Source: Moraxella macacae 0408225
Lineage (GTDB): Bacteria; Pseudomonadota; Gammaproteobacteria; Pseudomonadales; Moraxellaceae
Assembly (NCBI RefSeq): GCF_000320365.1
Contig: NZ_ANIN01000001.1
Span: 372,001 to 436,000 of the forward strand
Length of the DNA stretch: 64,000 nt
Direction: 5' to 3'
Of this stretch, positions 47,447 through 55,140 are shown in pieces; position 1 is the first letter of the stretch; every line of letters begins with the position of its first letter. The notes beneath the pieces were generated by a model. That model was not told where the DNA came from, did no database searches, and worked only from the letters and a program-made list of their open reading frames with translations. The translations under genes and the position numbers were made by a program.

Positions 47447-48676
47447 ATGACAGCGTTCATGCATTTAAGAGAAAAAATCCGTAATTTTTTTGCCTTGGAT
47501 ATGGCAGGCGGCATTGTGTTGGCGGTATCGGCTATACTTGCGATGATTGTTGCAAATTCGGCTTTGGCGGATTGGTATCAACATTTATTGCATTTACCAA
47601 TTGTGGTACAAGTGGGGAGTTTTGAGATCGCCCATAGTGCAGTACATTGGATCAATGACGGCTTGATGGTGATTTTTTTCTTTTTGGTTGGACTTGAATT
47701 AAAGCGTGAAGTGTTGATTGGCGAGCTGTCTGATGTCAAAAAAATCATCTTGCCTGCACTGGGTGCGGTGGGCGGTATGCTTGTGCCTGCACTGATTTAT
47801 GCACTGTTTAATTATCAAAATCCTGATTTGTTAAAAGGCTGGGCGATACCATCAGCAACGGATATTGCGTTTGCACTGGGAGTACTTACCTTGCTTGGCA
47901 AACGCGTGCCACTTGCATTAAAGGTATTTTTGGCTTCTATTGCAATTTTTGATGACATTGGGGCAATTTTGGTTATTGCACTGTTTTATTCGCATGGGTT
48001 ATCTTGGACGGCGTTAGGCATGGTTGCGATCACCATGCTTGTGCTATATGTGATGAATCGTATGAATGTTACACGCATAACGGCGTATGCCTTGGTTGGG
48101 GTAATATTGTGGGTGGCTATGCTAAAATCAGGCATTCATGCAACCTTGGCTGGCGTTATCGGTGCGATGTTTATTCCATTGGTCAATGATAAAAATCCAG
48201 ATCATTCGCCTTTAGAAACATTAGAACATGATTTACACGAAACGGTAAGTTTTGTGGTATTGCCAATTTTTGCCTTTGCCAATGCAGGAATTCACTTTGG
48301 TAGCGGTGGGCTTGCATCACAATTAACCCACAGTGTACCGCTTGGAATTGCACTGGGACTTGTGTTTGGTAAACCAATTGGCGTGATGTTGTTTAGTTGG
48401 TTTGGGGTTAAGTTTGGTTTTGCAAAACTGCCTAAAAATGTAGATTGGCATCAGGTTTTGGGTGTTGCCATGTTATGTGGCATTGGCTTTACCATGAGTT
48501 TGTTTATTGGCGGTTTGGCATTTGCTGGCATTGACAAAATATTTGATGAACGATTAGGTATTGTGCTTGGATCCTTCATTGCAGGAATTTTAGGTTATGT
48601 GTATTTAAATAAAGTATTGCCAAAAGTTAAAAACAATACCTTTGAGGCATCAGAAGATCACACTTACATTCCGTAA
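47447..48676 (+). CDS. nhaA: Na+/H+ antiporter NhaA
   Basis: Exchanges cytoplasmic Na+ for two external protons; it sets alkaline pH and salt tolerance. 409 residues, twelve helices. The ion-binding pair is in [19 protein letters not shown] (two adjacent Asp). [22 protein letters not shown] and [13 protein letters not shown] are family signatures. GGTGGTGACTG precedes the ATG. The C-terminus is followed by a 17-bp tandem duplication starting at the stop codon. Confidence 0.97.
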   Translation: MTAFMHLREKIRNFFALDMAGGIVLAVSAILAMIVANSALADWYQHLLHLPIVVQVGSFEIAHSAVHWINDGLMVIFFFLVGLELKREVLIGELSDVKKIILPALGAVGGMLVPALIYALFNYQNPDLLKGWAIPSATDIAFALGVLTLLGKRVPLALKVFLASIAIFDDIGAILVIALFYSHGLSWTALGMVAITMLVLYVMNRMNVTRITAYALVGVILWVAMLKSGIHATLAGVIGAMFIPLVNDKNPDHSPLETLEHDLHETVSFVVLPIFAFANAGIHFGSGGLASQLTHSVPLGIALGLVFGKPIGVMLFSWFGVKFGFAKLPKNVDWHQVLGVAMLCGIGFTMSLFIGGLAFAGIDKIFDERLGIVLGSFIAGILGYVYLNKVLPKVKNNTFEASEDHTYIP

Positions 48677-48737
48677 ATTTTACCAAAAAATAAATTTTAC
48701 CAAAAAATAAATTTTATCAATCAATAAATTTTATCAA
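48674..48737. repeat. 17-bp tandem repeat starting at the nhaA stop codon
   Basis: TAAATTTTACCAAAAAA at 48674-48690 and 48691-48707, then decayed TAAATTTTATCAA-type copies to 48737. The first TAA is the nhaA stop. Confidence 0.9.
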
Positions 48738-48739
48738 CA

Positions 48740-48768
48740 AAAAAAGCAGTTTAACCAATTGCTTTTTT
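48740..48768. terminator. Bidirectional terminator between nhaA and the LysR gene
   Basis: AAAAAAGCAGTT and AATTGCTTTTTT pair (one G-U) around AACC-type loop bases. T tracts flank it on both strands. Confidence 0.85.
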
Positions 48769-48805
48769 GTGTTATTTTTTATTCATCTTATCTGTCAAAA
48801 TCACA

Positions 48806-49843
48806 TCATTGCCTATCGGGATCAATTTCTACCAAATTAGACGCTTGTGTGTACATCGAGCCGTCTTGTAGCGTATCTTGCATAGGTGCAATGGTTTCTT
48901 CTTCAGCAATCACTTGTCTTGCCACATGCAAAATCAACTGACGCAACCAACGATGTGCAGGGTGATGTTGTAGCAGTGGCGACCACGCCATCGTCAATTC
49001 AAATTCAGGGATAAAAAACGGCGGCTCTTTTATCACTATGCTGTCATTGGTTGCTTGCATTCTAGCCACTCGCGTTGGCAATGTTGCAATCAAATCTTTA
49101 TTTGCTGTGAGCATCGCAGGCATCTGATAATGACGCGTAAACACGCTGATTTGGCGTTTTTGCCCCAACCGGTGCAAGGCTTGATCAATGGATCCAAGGC
49201 CGCCTGATTTTTCAGGATTAACGCCAAAACCCACACCCATGCCTGTTTTTGACACCCAAATATGCTGGGCTGACAAATAGTTTTTTAAATTAAACCTATG
49301 CACATACGGACTGTCCGCTGACAACAAACAGCTAAACGTATCACGCCACACCAACACTTGATGAAAACTTTGCGGAATTTCGTTAAAACGATTGATTGCC
49401 AAATCCACCTTGCCTTGCTCCATATCTCGATACGACACATCGGACGGCGTTAAAAAATCCAAAATCACGTTGGGGGCTTCGGCACGCAATGCTTTTACAA
49501 GACGTGGCACAAGCGTCGCTTCGGCATAATCTGAGGTCATAATCCGAAAAATCCGACTCGACGTATAAGGACGAAATTCGGTACGCGGTTCAAGCAACAA
49601 GCCAATATCCGACAAAAGTTCACGAATGCGAGGTTGTAATTCCATCGCACGTTCAGTTGGTGTCATGCCTTCAGACGAACGGATTAATAAAGGATCGTTA
49701 AACAATTTTCTTAACCGCCGTAAAATATTGCTCATCGCAGGTTGTGTGATACCAAGTTGCTCAGAAGCGCGCGTTACATTTTTTTCACGAAGCAGCACAT
49801 CTAAATGCACCAATAAATTTAAATCAACACGTTGTAAATTCAT
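48806..49843 (-). CDS. LysR-family transcriptional regulator
   Basis: 345 residues. Winged helix-turn-helix at about 6-65 (LNLLVHLDVLLREKNVTRAS, then LGITQPAMSNILRRLRKLFNDPLL). The effector-binding domain follows, with RIFRIMTSDYAEATLVPRLV and KVDLAINRFNEIPQSFH, as in the NodD/PcpR-like subgroup. CGGAAAA precedes the ATG. It is divergent from aceA with 294 bases between, the classic LysR layout, so it may control aceA or itself. TTATAGTGTTCATAA (49935-49949) fits T-N11-A in that gap. The effector is unknown. Confidence 0.88.
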   Translation of the reverse strand: MNLQRVDLNLLVHLDVLLREKNVTRASEQLGITQPAMSNILRRLRKLFNDPLLIRSSEGMTPTERAMELQPRIRELLSDIGLLLEPRTEFRPYTSSRIFRIMTSDYAEATLVPRLVKALRAEAPNVILDFLTPSDVSYRDMEQGKVDLAINRFNEIPQSFHQVLVWRDTFSCLLSADSPYVHRFNLKNYLSAQHIWVSKTGMGVGFGVNPEKSGGLGSIDQALHRLGQKRQISVFTRHYQMPAMLTANKDLIATLPTRVARMQATNDSIVIKEPPFFIPEFELTMAWSPLLQHHPAHRWLRQLILHVARQVIAEEETIAPMQDTLQDGSMYTQASNLVEIDPDRQ

Positions 49844-50137
49844 AACTTTTCCGCTATTTGCACAGTTCTTTCATTATTTTTTTAAAAAATACCAAAAATA
49901 ATAATCATAAATTAGCTAAATTATGCCAATTGGGTTATAGTGTTCATAACTTGTTAACACAATCGTTTTAAAATCGTGATAGTTTTTGATGGTTTTAAAA
50001 AGTTAATTTTATCAAAGTTAATTTTAACAAAATATTGGCTATCACGGCGAAAAATCTTGCATTTTTTTTGCAAAAAATTTCAAGGACAGGCTTTCAAGTT
50101 TTATCGGCTATTCATTTTAACCACTTAGGAGTAAATT
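49844..50137. promoter_or_regulatory. Divergent LysR/aceA control region
   Basis: Contains TTATAGTGTTCATAA (49935-49949), a T-N11-A imperfect palindrome of the kind LysR proteins bind, 92 bases from the LysR start. A duplicated TTTATCAAAGTTAATT occurs closer to aceA. No convincing -35/-10 pair for aceA is marked. Confidence 0.4.
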
Positions 50138-51727
50138 ATGACAACGTATGTTTCAGCAATCGATCACATCAAAGCATTAAAAGAAAAACATGGCAATTGG
50201 CAAAATATCAGTGAAAATGACGCCGCTCGCTTGATTGTACAAAACACATTCAAAACTGGTCTGGACATTGCCAAATACACAGCTGGTGTCATGCGTCGTG
50301 ATATGGCCACTTACGATGAGGATAAAACAAAATACACACAATCGCTTGGTGCATGGCATGGTTTTATTGGCCAACAAACCATGTATGCGGTAAAAAAATA
50401 TTTCGGTACAACAGAGCGTAAATATATTTATCTTTCAGGTTGGATGGTCGCTGCGTTGCGTTCAGAATTTGGTCCCTTGCCTGATCAATCCATGCACGAA
50501 AAAACCGCCGTACCAAAATTAATTGAAGAAATTTACACATTTTTACGCCAAGCCGATGAAAAAGTGTTAAACGACTACTTCCGCGAATTAGAAACCGCCA
50601 AAGAATCAGGTCAAGACACCAAGGCTATTTTAGACAAAATCAACAACTTTGAAACCCATATCGTGCCAATCATTGCTGATATTGATGCAGGTTTTGGCAA
50701 CGAAGAAGCCACTTACCTTTTAACCAAAGAAATGATTAAAGCAGGTGCGTGTGCCATTCAAGTTGAAAATCAAGTATCCGATGCCAAACAATGTGGCCAC
50801 CAAGATGGCAAAGTAACCGTGCCACATGAAGATTTTATCGCAAAAATTAACGCCATTCGTTATGCATTTTTAGAATTAGGAGTAGATGATGGCGTTATCG
50901 TGGCACGCACTGACTCAGAGGGTGCTTCTTTAACCCAAAAATTGCCTGTATCGCGTGAACCCGGTGATTTGGCATCAAAATACTTAGATTTCTTAGATGT
51001 TGAGGAAGTTAGCATTGAAAATGCCCAAGAAAACGATGTATTGCTAAAACGTGATGGCAAACTTGTACGTCCAGTGCGCATGCCAAACGGCTTGTACTCA
51101 TTCCGCGAAGGCACAAACATTGACCGCGTGGTATTAGACTGCGTTACTTCATTACAAAATGGTGCCGATCTATTATGGATTGAAACCCCAACCCCAGATG
51201 TCGCTCATATTAAATCCATGACCGATCGCATTATTGAACAAGTGCCAAATGCAAAACTGGTTTACAACAACAGCCCATCATTTAACTGGACACTAAACTT
51301 CCGTAAACAAGTCATTGCCAAATGGGAACAAGAGGGCAAAGACGTATCTGCTTATGACAAAAACAACCTAATGTCAGCCGACTACGACAATTCAGAATTA
51401 AATGAAGCTGCCGATGCGTTGGCTCGCACATTCCAAGCAGATGCCTCGCGTGAAGCATGCGTATTTCACCACCTAATTACCTTGCCAACCTTCCATACAG
51501 CAGCATTAAGCACGCATCAGTTGGCAAAAGGTTATTTTGGCGACAAGGGTATGTTGGCTTATGTAGAAGAAGTACAGCGCAAGGAATTACGCGAAGGCGT
51601 GGCCGCAGTGAAACACCAAGCAATGGCAGGATCTGACATAGGTGATGATCATAAAGAAATATTCTCCGGAGACAATGCCCTTAAAGCAGGCGGTGCAAAA
51701 AATACCTCCAACCAATTTGGTCATTAA
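50138..51727 (+). CDS. aceA: Isocitrate lyase
   Basis: Glyoxylate-shunt enzyme splitting isocitrate into glyoxylate and succinate; needed for growth on acetate and fatty acids. 529 residues, the longer Pseudomonas/Acinetobacter type rather than the ~434-residue E. coli type. The catalytic loop is AKQCGHQDGK, with C219 (KKCGH in most relatives; here KQCGH). PIIADIDAGFGNEEATYLL and VARTDSEGA bind substrate and metal. FNWTLNF is also conserved. RBS TTAGGAGTAAATT. malate synthase is not nearby. Confidence 0.95.
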   Translation: MTTYVSAIDHIKALKEKHGNWQNISENDAARLIVQNTFKTGLDIAKYTAGVMRRDMATYDEDKTKYTQSLGAWHGFIGQQTMYAVKKYFGTTERKYIYLSGWMVAALRSEFGPLPDQSMHEKTAVPKLIEEIYTFLRQADEKVLNDYFRELETAKESGQDTKAILDKINNFETHIVPIIADIDAGFGNEEATYLLTKEMIKAGACAIQVENQVSDAKQCGHQDGKVTVPHEDFIAKINAIRYAFLELGVDDGVIVARTDSEGASLTQKLPVSREPGDLASKYLDFLDVEEVSIENAQENDVLLKRDGKLVRPVRMPNGLYSFREGTNIDRVVLDCVTSLQNGADLLWIETPTPDVAHIKSMTDRIIEQVPNAKLVYNNSPSFNWTLNFRKQVIAKWEQEGKDVSAYDKNNLMSADYDNSELNEAADALARTFQADASREACVFHHLITLPTFHTAALSTHQLAKGYFGDKGMLAYVEEVQRKELREGVAAVKHQAMAGSDIGDDHKEIFSGDNALKAGGAKNTSNQFGH

Positions 51728-51771
51728 TGTTTGGATTATAAAAGCATTTGATTGTAAAAACATTTGCAAAC

Positions 51772-51806
51772 AAAAAATACTTTGCTATTATGCAAGGTAT
51801 TTTTTT
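51772..51806 (+). terminator. aceA terminator
   Basis: AAAAAATACTTTGC and GCAAGGTATTTTTT form a 14-bp stem with one G-U pair around TATTAT, 45 bases after the stop. Confidence 0.88.
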
Positions 51807-51827
51807 GTCTTTTAGGAAAAATCAATC

Positions 51828-52376
51828 ATGTCAACTTCATCACCTGACACCAAATTTAGTAAAAATAAACCAAACTACAGCAAATTCACCCAATTTGCCA
51901 AAAGTTTTATCAGTTATTTGGTGATATTTGTGGTAATTTATAGCCTTGTGAATTGGTGGCGACAACCTGTCATGCCTTCCGCTCCCACGTTACAATTTCA
52001 CAGCGTTCAAGGACATAGCATTGATGTCAATCGCCTAAGCACACAAAAACCTGTGCTCATTTATTTTTGGGGAACATGGTGCAGTGTGTGTCGACGCACC
52101 TCGCCCAGTGTTCAAAAAATTGCCAACAACCATAACTATCCAGTTATCGGCGTTGCGGTTAGTTCAGGAGAAAACCAAGACATCTTACAATACATGCACA
52201 AAAAAGATCTGGATTTTATCACAGTAAACGATGACAGTGGCAATATTTTTCGCCAATGGCAAGGACAAGTTACGCCCTCTTATGTGATTTTAAAAAATGG
52301 CAAAGCGGTGCAAAGTTTTACAGGCATTCAGCCTGGTTGGTTGTTAAATTTACGCCTAAAAATTGCCAGTTTCTAA
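51828..52376 (+). CDS. Membrane-anchored thioredoxin-like protein (TlpA/ScsD type)
   Basis: 182 residues: a polar N-terminus, one transmembrane helix (about 26-44, FAKSFISYLVIFVVIYSLV), and a periplasmic redoxin domain with active site WGTWCSVCRRTSP (C84, C87 by count) and cis-Pro region QVTPSYVILKNGK. The CSVC dipeptide and single anchor resemble ScsD-like disulfide reductases that partner copper-tolerance or DsbD systems; no such partners lie next to it. AGGAAA precedes the ATG. Followed by a strong terminator. Confidence 0.85.
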   Translation: MSTSSPDTKFSKNKPNYSKFTQFAKSFISYLVIFVVIYSLVNWWRQPVMPSAPTLQFHSVQGHSIDVNRLSTQKPVLIYFWGTWCSVCRRTSPSVQKIANNHNYPVIGVAVSSGENQDILQYMHKKDLDFITVNDDSGNIFRQWQGQVTPSYVILKNGKAVQSFTGIQPGWLLNLRLKIASF

Positions 52377-52462
52377 TCGGTATTTATTCCAATCACGTCT
52401 ATAGCCTGCAATACAACAATTGTTCAGCACAAAATTTAAACAACACAAAATTGTCAACAATA

Positions 52463-52496
52463 AAAAACGTCCAAATTCAAGCGTTGGACGTTTTTT
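52463..52496 (+). terminator. Terminator after the thioredoxin-like gene
   Basis: AAAAAACGTCCAA and TTGGACGTTTTTT form a 13-bp perfect stem around ATTCAAGCG. Strong on both strands. Confidence 0.92.
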
Positions 52497-52524
52497 ATTT
52501 TAATGTTAATTAACGCGTTCGTTA

Positions 52525-52797
52525 ACACATTTTGACCCACTCCCACCACCAAACCTAAAGGTTATGGTGGGGGAATCCTTGCGACCCATAGCAATTTAGT
52601 TTTCACACCAAACCGCTACCTCTCGCCATGCCACTGTCGCTGAACAGTATTGGCACAGGGGAACTCTTTACACAGCGACAAGCCCTGCCACATCAGCTAA
52701 CGCCTGTTGGCGTATTGGTTTCGCCGCTAATTTTTATTGCAAAACTCATAGCTTGGTTTTCGCGGACAAGTTTTTATGCTTAGTAGCGACGTAGAAT
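52525..52797 (-). ncRNA. Structured non-coding RNA, probable remnant of an IS200/IS605 right end with omega-RNA-like scaffold
   Basis: On the minus strand a promoter at 52805-52832 fires into about 270 GC-richer bases with dense pairing. Pairs seen: CCGC/GCGG; hairpin ACGCC-AACA-GGCGT; TGTCGCTG/CAGCGACA; and GGCAGGG with CCCTGTGCC, which crosses the former pair (a pseudoknot). The end reads GGATTCCCCCACC..AACC-TTTA-GGTT..GGTGGTGGGAGTGGGTCAA, in blocks. The GAATCCCC-TTTAG-GGGGAGT..TCAA pattern is what IS605-group right ends (and the 3' end of TnpB guide RNAs) show. No tnpA or tnpB frame is present. Class by pattern memory; not tmRNA, RNase P or 6S. Confidence 0.5.
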
Positions 52798-52804
52798 TTG
52801 TATC

Positions 52805-52832
52805 ATTGTAGCAAACTTTTGCTATGCGTCAA
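52805..52832 (-). promoter_or_regulatory. Promoter for the structured RNA
   Basis: Minus strand TTGACG (52827-52832), 16-base spacer, TACAAT (52805-52810). The spacer itself is a hairpin, TAGCAAA/TTTGCTA, which would suit the left-end hairpin of an IS605-type element. Predicted start near 52797. Confidence 0.6.
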
Positions 52833-52847
52833 CAAAATATTTGAGCT

Positions 52848-52949
52848 TTCATCTCCACCTAAATCAAAGATTTTAGATGGAGAATTTCGCGCATAGGGTT
52901 CATCTCCACCTAAATCAAAGATTTTAGATGGAGAATTTCGCGCATAGGG
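52848..52949. repeat. 51-bp perfect tandem duplication containing a hairpin, after tsf
   Basis: Two identical 51-base copies (52848-52898, 52899-52949). Each holds TCTCCACCTAAA / TTTAGATGGAGA, a 12-position stem with one C-A mismatch. The array ends 10 bases past the tsf stop. There is no U tract after the stems, so they are not classic terminators. Minus-strand text GAAATTCTCC..GGTGGAGATGAA has the same flavour as the IS605-like end next to it. Confidence 0.92.
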
Positions 52950-52958
52950 TTAAAACAA

Positions 52959-53834
52959 TTATTTTGCAGCAGCTTGAGCAGCAGCCACTTCTTCTGCAAA
53001 GTTTTCTTGTTTTTTCTCGATGCCTTCACCCACTTCTAAGCGTTTGTAAGCAACAACTGTCATGCCCTCTGATTTAAGCACATCACCAACTTTTTTCTCG
53101 TTGTCAATCACATACGGTTGATTTACCAAGGTAACTTCGTTTAGATATTTTTGCACGCCACCTGAAATCATTTTTTCTACCAAATTGTCAGGCTTGCCCG
53201 ACTCTTTGGCTTTTGCTGTAATGATGTCAGTTTCGCGAGCCAATACATCTGCAGGCATATTTGCTTCATCAACCGCAATTGGATTAAACGCGGCCACTTG
53301 CATCGCAACCGATTTACCAGTTGCCTCGTTGCCACCTTGATAAGAAACCACCACACCAATACGAACACCATGGCGATAAGTTGCCAAGTTTTCACCTTCA
53401 ATCAATTCAGCACGGCGAATTTGGATATTCTCACCGATTTTTTGCACCAAGGCAACACGAGCTTCTTCAACGTTTTGACCGTCTTCATATGCCAATGTTG
53501 AAATGGTTGCAACATCAGTGGTATTGTTGGCAAGGGCAAGTTCTGCAACTTTATTGGCAAATGTAGCAAAATTTGTATCTTTTGCCACAAAATCAGTTTG
53601 ACAATTCACTTCCAATAACAAGGCTTTGTTGCCATCTTGTACAATGGTAATTGCACCATCAGCTGCAATGTTGCCTGCTTTTTTGGCGGCTTTTGCTTGA
53701 CCTGATTTGCGCAAGTTATCAATTGCAAGCTCGATATCACCATTGGCTTCTTGTAGGGCTTTTTTACATTCCATCATGCCAAGGCCGGTTCGATCGCGCA
53801 ATTCTTTTACTAGGGTTGCTTTAATTTCTGACAT
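52959..53834 (-). CDS. tsf: Elongation factor Ts
   Basis: Guanine nucleotide exchange factor for EF-Tu. 291 residues. The N-terminal UBA-like domain is MSEIKATLVKELRDRTGLG and MMECKKALQEANGDIELAI. The TDFV motif (CQTDFVAKD) inserts into EF-Tu. Two-subdomain core and C-terminal module are complete. Downstream of rpsB with 75 bases between, the near-universal rpsB-tsf operon. Confidence 0.98.
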   Translation of the reverse strand: MSEIKATLVKELRDRTGLGMMECKKALQEANGDIELAIDNLRKSGQAKAAKKAGNIAADGAITIVQDGNKALLLEVNCQTDFVAKDTNFATFANKVAELALANNTTDVATISTLAYEDGQNVEEARVALVQKIGENIQIRRAELIEGENLATYRHGVRIGVVVSYQGGNEATGKSVAMQVAAFNPIAVDEANMPADVLARETDIITAKAKESGKPDNLVEKMISGGVQKYLNEVTLVNQPYVIDNEKKVGDVLKSEGMTVVAYKRLEVGEGIEKKQENFAEEVAAAQAAAK

Positions 53835-53877
53835 AAAATTACCTTAATAATATGTTTAACTTAATCTGCTAACTTAA

Positions 53878-53915
53878 TTTATAATGTAAATTATTATTTA
53901 CAATGCAAATTATTG
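53878..53915. repeat. 19-bp tandem duplication crossing the rpsB stop
   Basis: TTTATAATGTAAATTATTA (53878-53896) and TTTACAATGCAAATTATTG (53897-53915) are imperfect copies. The second contains the rpsB stop (53910-53912). Confidence 0.8.
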
Positions 53916-54659
53916 TGCTGTTTCTGCTGTTTCTGTGGCTTCAGTTTTACCGCCAGCTTGGGTTTTGGCGTATTCTTTGCCTGCCAAAATCGCATCTGCC
54001 ATTGCGGTAACATACAATGTAATTGCACGGATTGCATCATCGTTGGCAGGGATAACATAATCTACATCGTCTGGGCTTGCATTGGTATCAACCACGCCAA
54101 TCACAGGAATGCCTAGGTTTTTCGCTTCTTGAATGGCAATTGCTTCATGGTCAACACCAACAACAAAAATTGCATCTGGCAGACCGTTCATATTTTTGAT
54201 ACCGCCTAAGGCACGCTCAAGTTTTTCCATTTCGCGAGTACGCTCTAATGCTTCGCGCTTGGTTAATTTTGCAAAAGTGCCGTCTTCTGCTTGACGCTCG
54301 TATTCTTTTAAGCGGGTAATTGATTGGCGAATGGTTTTCCAGTTGGTCAACATACCGCCCAACCAACGATGATCAACGTAAGGCATGCCTGCACGGATCG
54401 CTTGTTCGCTGATCACTTGACTGGCAGCGCGTTTTGTACCAACAAATAAAATTTTGTTGCCACGCGATGCTTCACGATTGGCATAAGCCAAGGCTTCGTT
54501 CAATGCTGTTACCGTATGCTCTAAGTTAATGATATGGATTTTGTTGCGTGCACCAAAAATGTATTTGCCCATTTTTGGATTCCAAAAACGCGTTTGGTGA
54601 CCAAAATGCGCACCTGCTTCTAGTAGATCGCGCATTGAAACTTGAGTTGCATTTGACAT
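53910..54659 (-). CDS. rpsB: 30S ribosomal protein S2
   Basis: 249 residues from the ATG at 54659, preceded by AAGGAACACATT. An in-frame extension to 54725 is rejected because it covers the leader. [20 protein letters not shown] (9-28) is the family signature, and [15 protein letters not shown] and [19 protein letters not shown] are intact. The C-terminal tail is Thr/Ala-rich. First gene of rpsB-tsf with a leader of about 340 bases. Confidence 0.98.
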   Translation of the reverse strand: MSNATQVSMRDLLEAGAHFGHQTRFWNPKMGKYIFGARNKIHIINLEHTVTALNEALAYANREASRGNKILFVGTKRAASQVISEQAIRAGMPYVDHRWLGGMLTNWKTIRQSITRLKEYERQAEDGTFAKLTKREALERTREMEKLERALGGIKNMNGLPDAIFVVGVDHEAIAIQEAKNLGIPVIGVVDTNASPDDVDYVIPANDDAIRAITLYVTAMADAILAGKEYAKTQAGGKTEATETAETAQ

Positions 54660-55140
54660 AATGTGTTCCTTAAAAAAGTTGGGTTGTGCCTCCACATCGC
54701 CTATTAAACCGATTTGTCTTGACAAACGTTAAGTTTTTATAAGTTAAATTTTTTAAAAAGTTAAGTTTGACAAAATAAACAAACACCCAGTTTAAGTCTT
54801 GTTTTTCAATGTTTTAAACAATATTTTAAACAATCAAATCATTTAAAAAATCAAATAAACAGTGGCCTTGTGTGTGTCTTGACATATTTTTACCGCCTAA
54901 AGCTAAGATCAAACTTAAAACCAAGATCAAACTAAAGCTGGATCAAAATATGCCCAATTGAAGTTAATTTTTATTTTTGCAAAATTTTTACAAAAACAAA
55001 CAGTTATTATAACATAAATTTGTTTTAATTGGCAATTAATAAAAACCAATCATGGGTAATTTCTATCCATGTTATTTTTAACCACTTATTCTTTAATAAG
55101 CCAGCTATTCTTTTATAAATTAGATTTTAAAAAGCACACC
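54660..55140. promoter_or_regulatory. rpsB leader and divergent promoter region
   Basis: No gene. On the minus strand -35 TTGCCA (55030-55035), 18 bases, and -10 TATAAT (55006-55011) with a TGT extension give a start near 54999. The 5' leader of about 340 bases before rpsB is long. It contains repeated AAGATCAAACTTA-type blocks and several short pairings. S2 represses its own operon through the leader in E. coli; whether this leader does so is inference. Confidence 0.6.

Noticed and set aside
52525..52797. tmRNA, RNase P RNA or 6S RNA
   Set aside because: None of their hallmark sequences (tRNA-like ends with ANDENYALAA-type frame, GAGGAAAGTCC, 6S bubble) is present.
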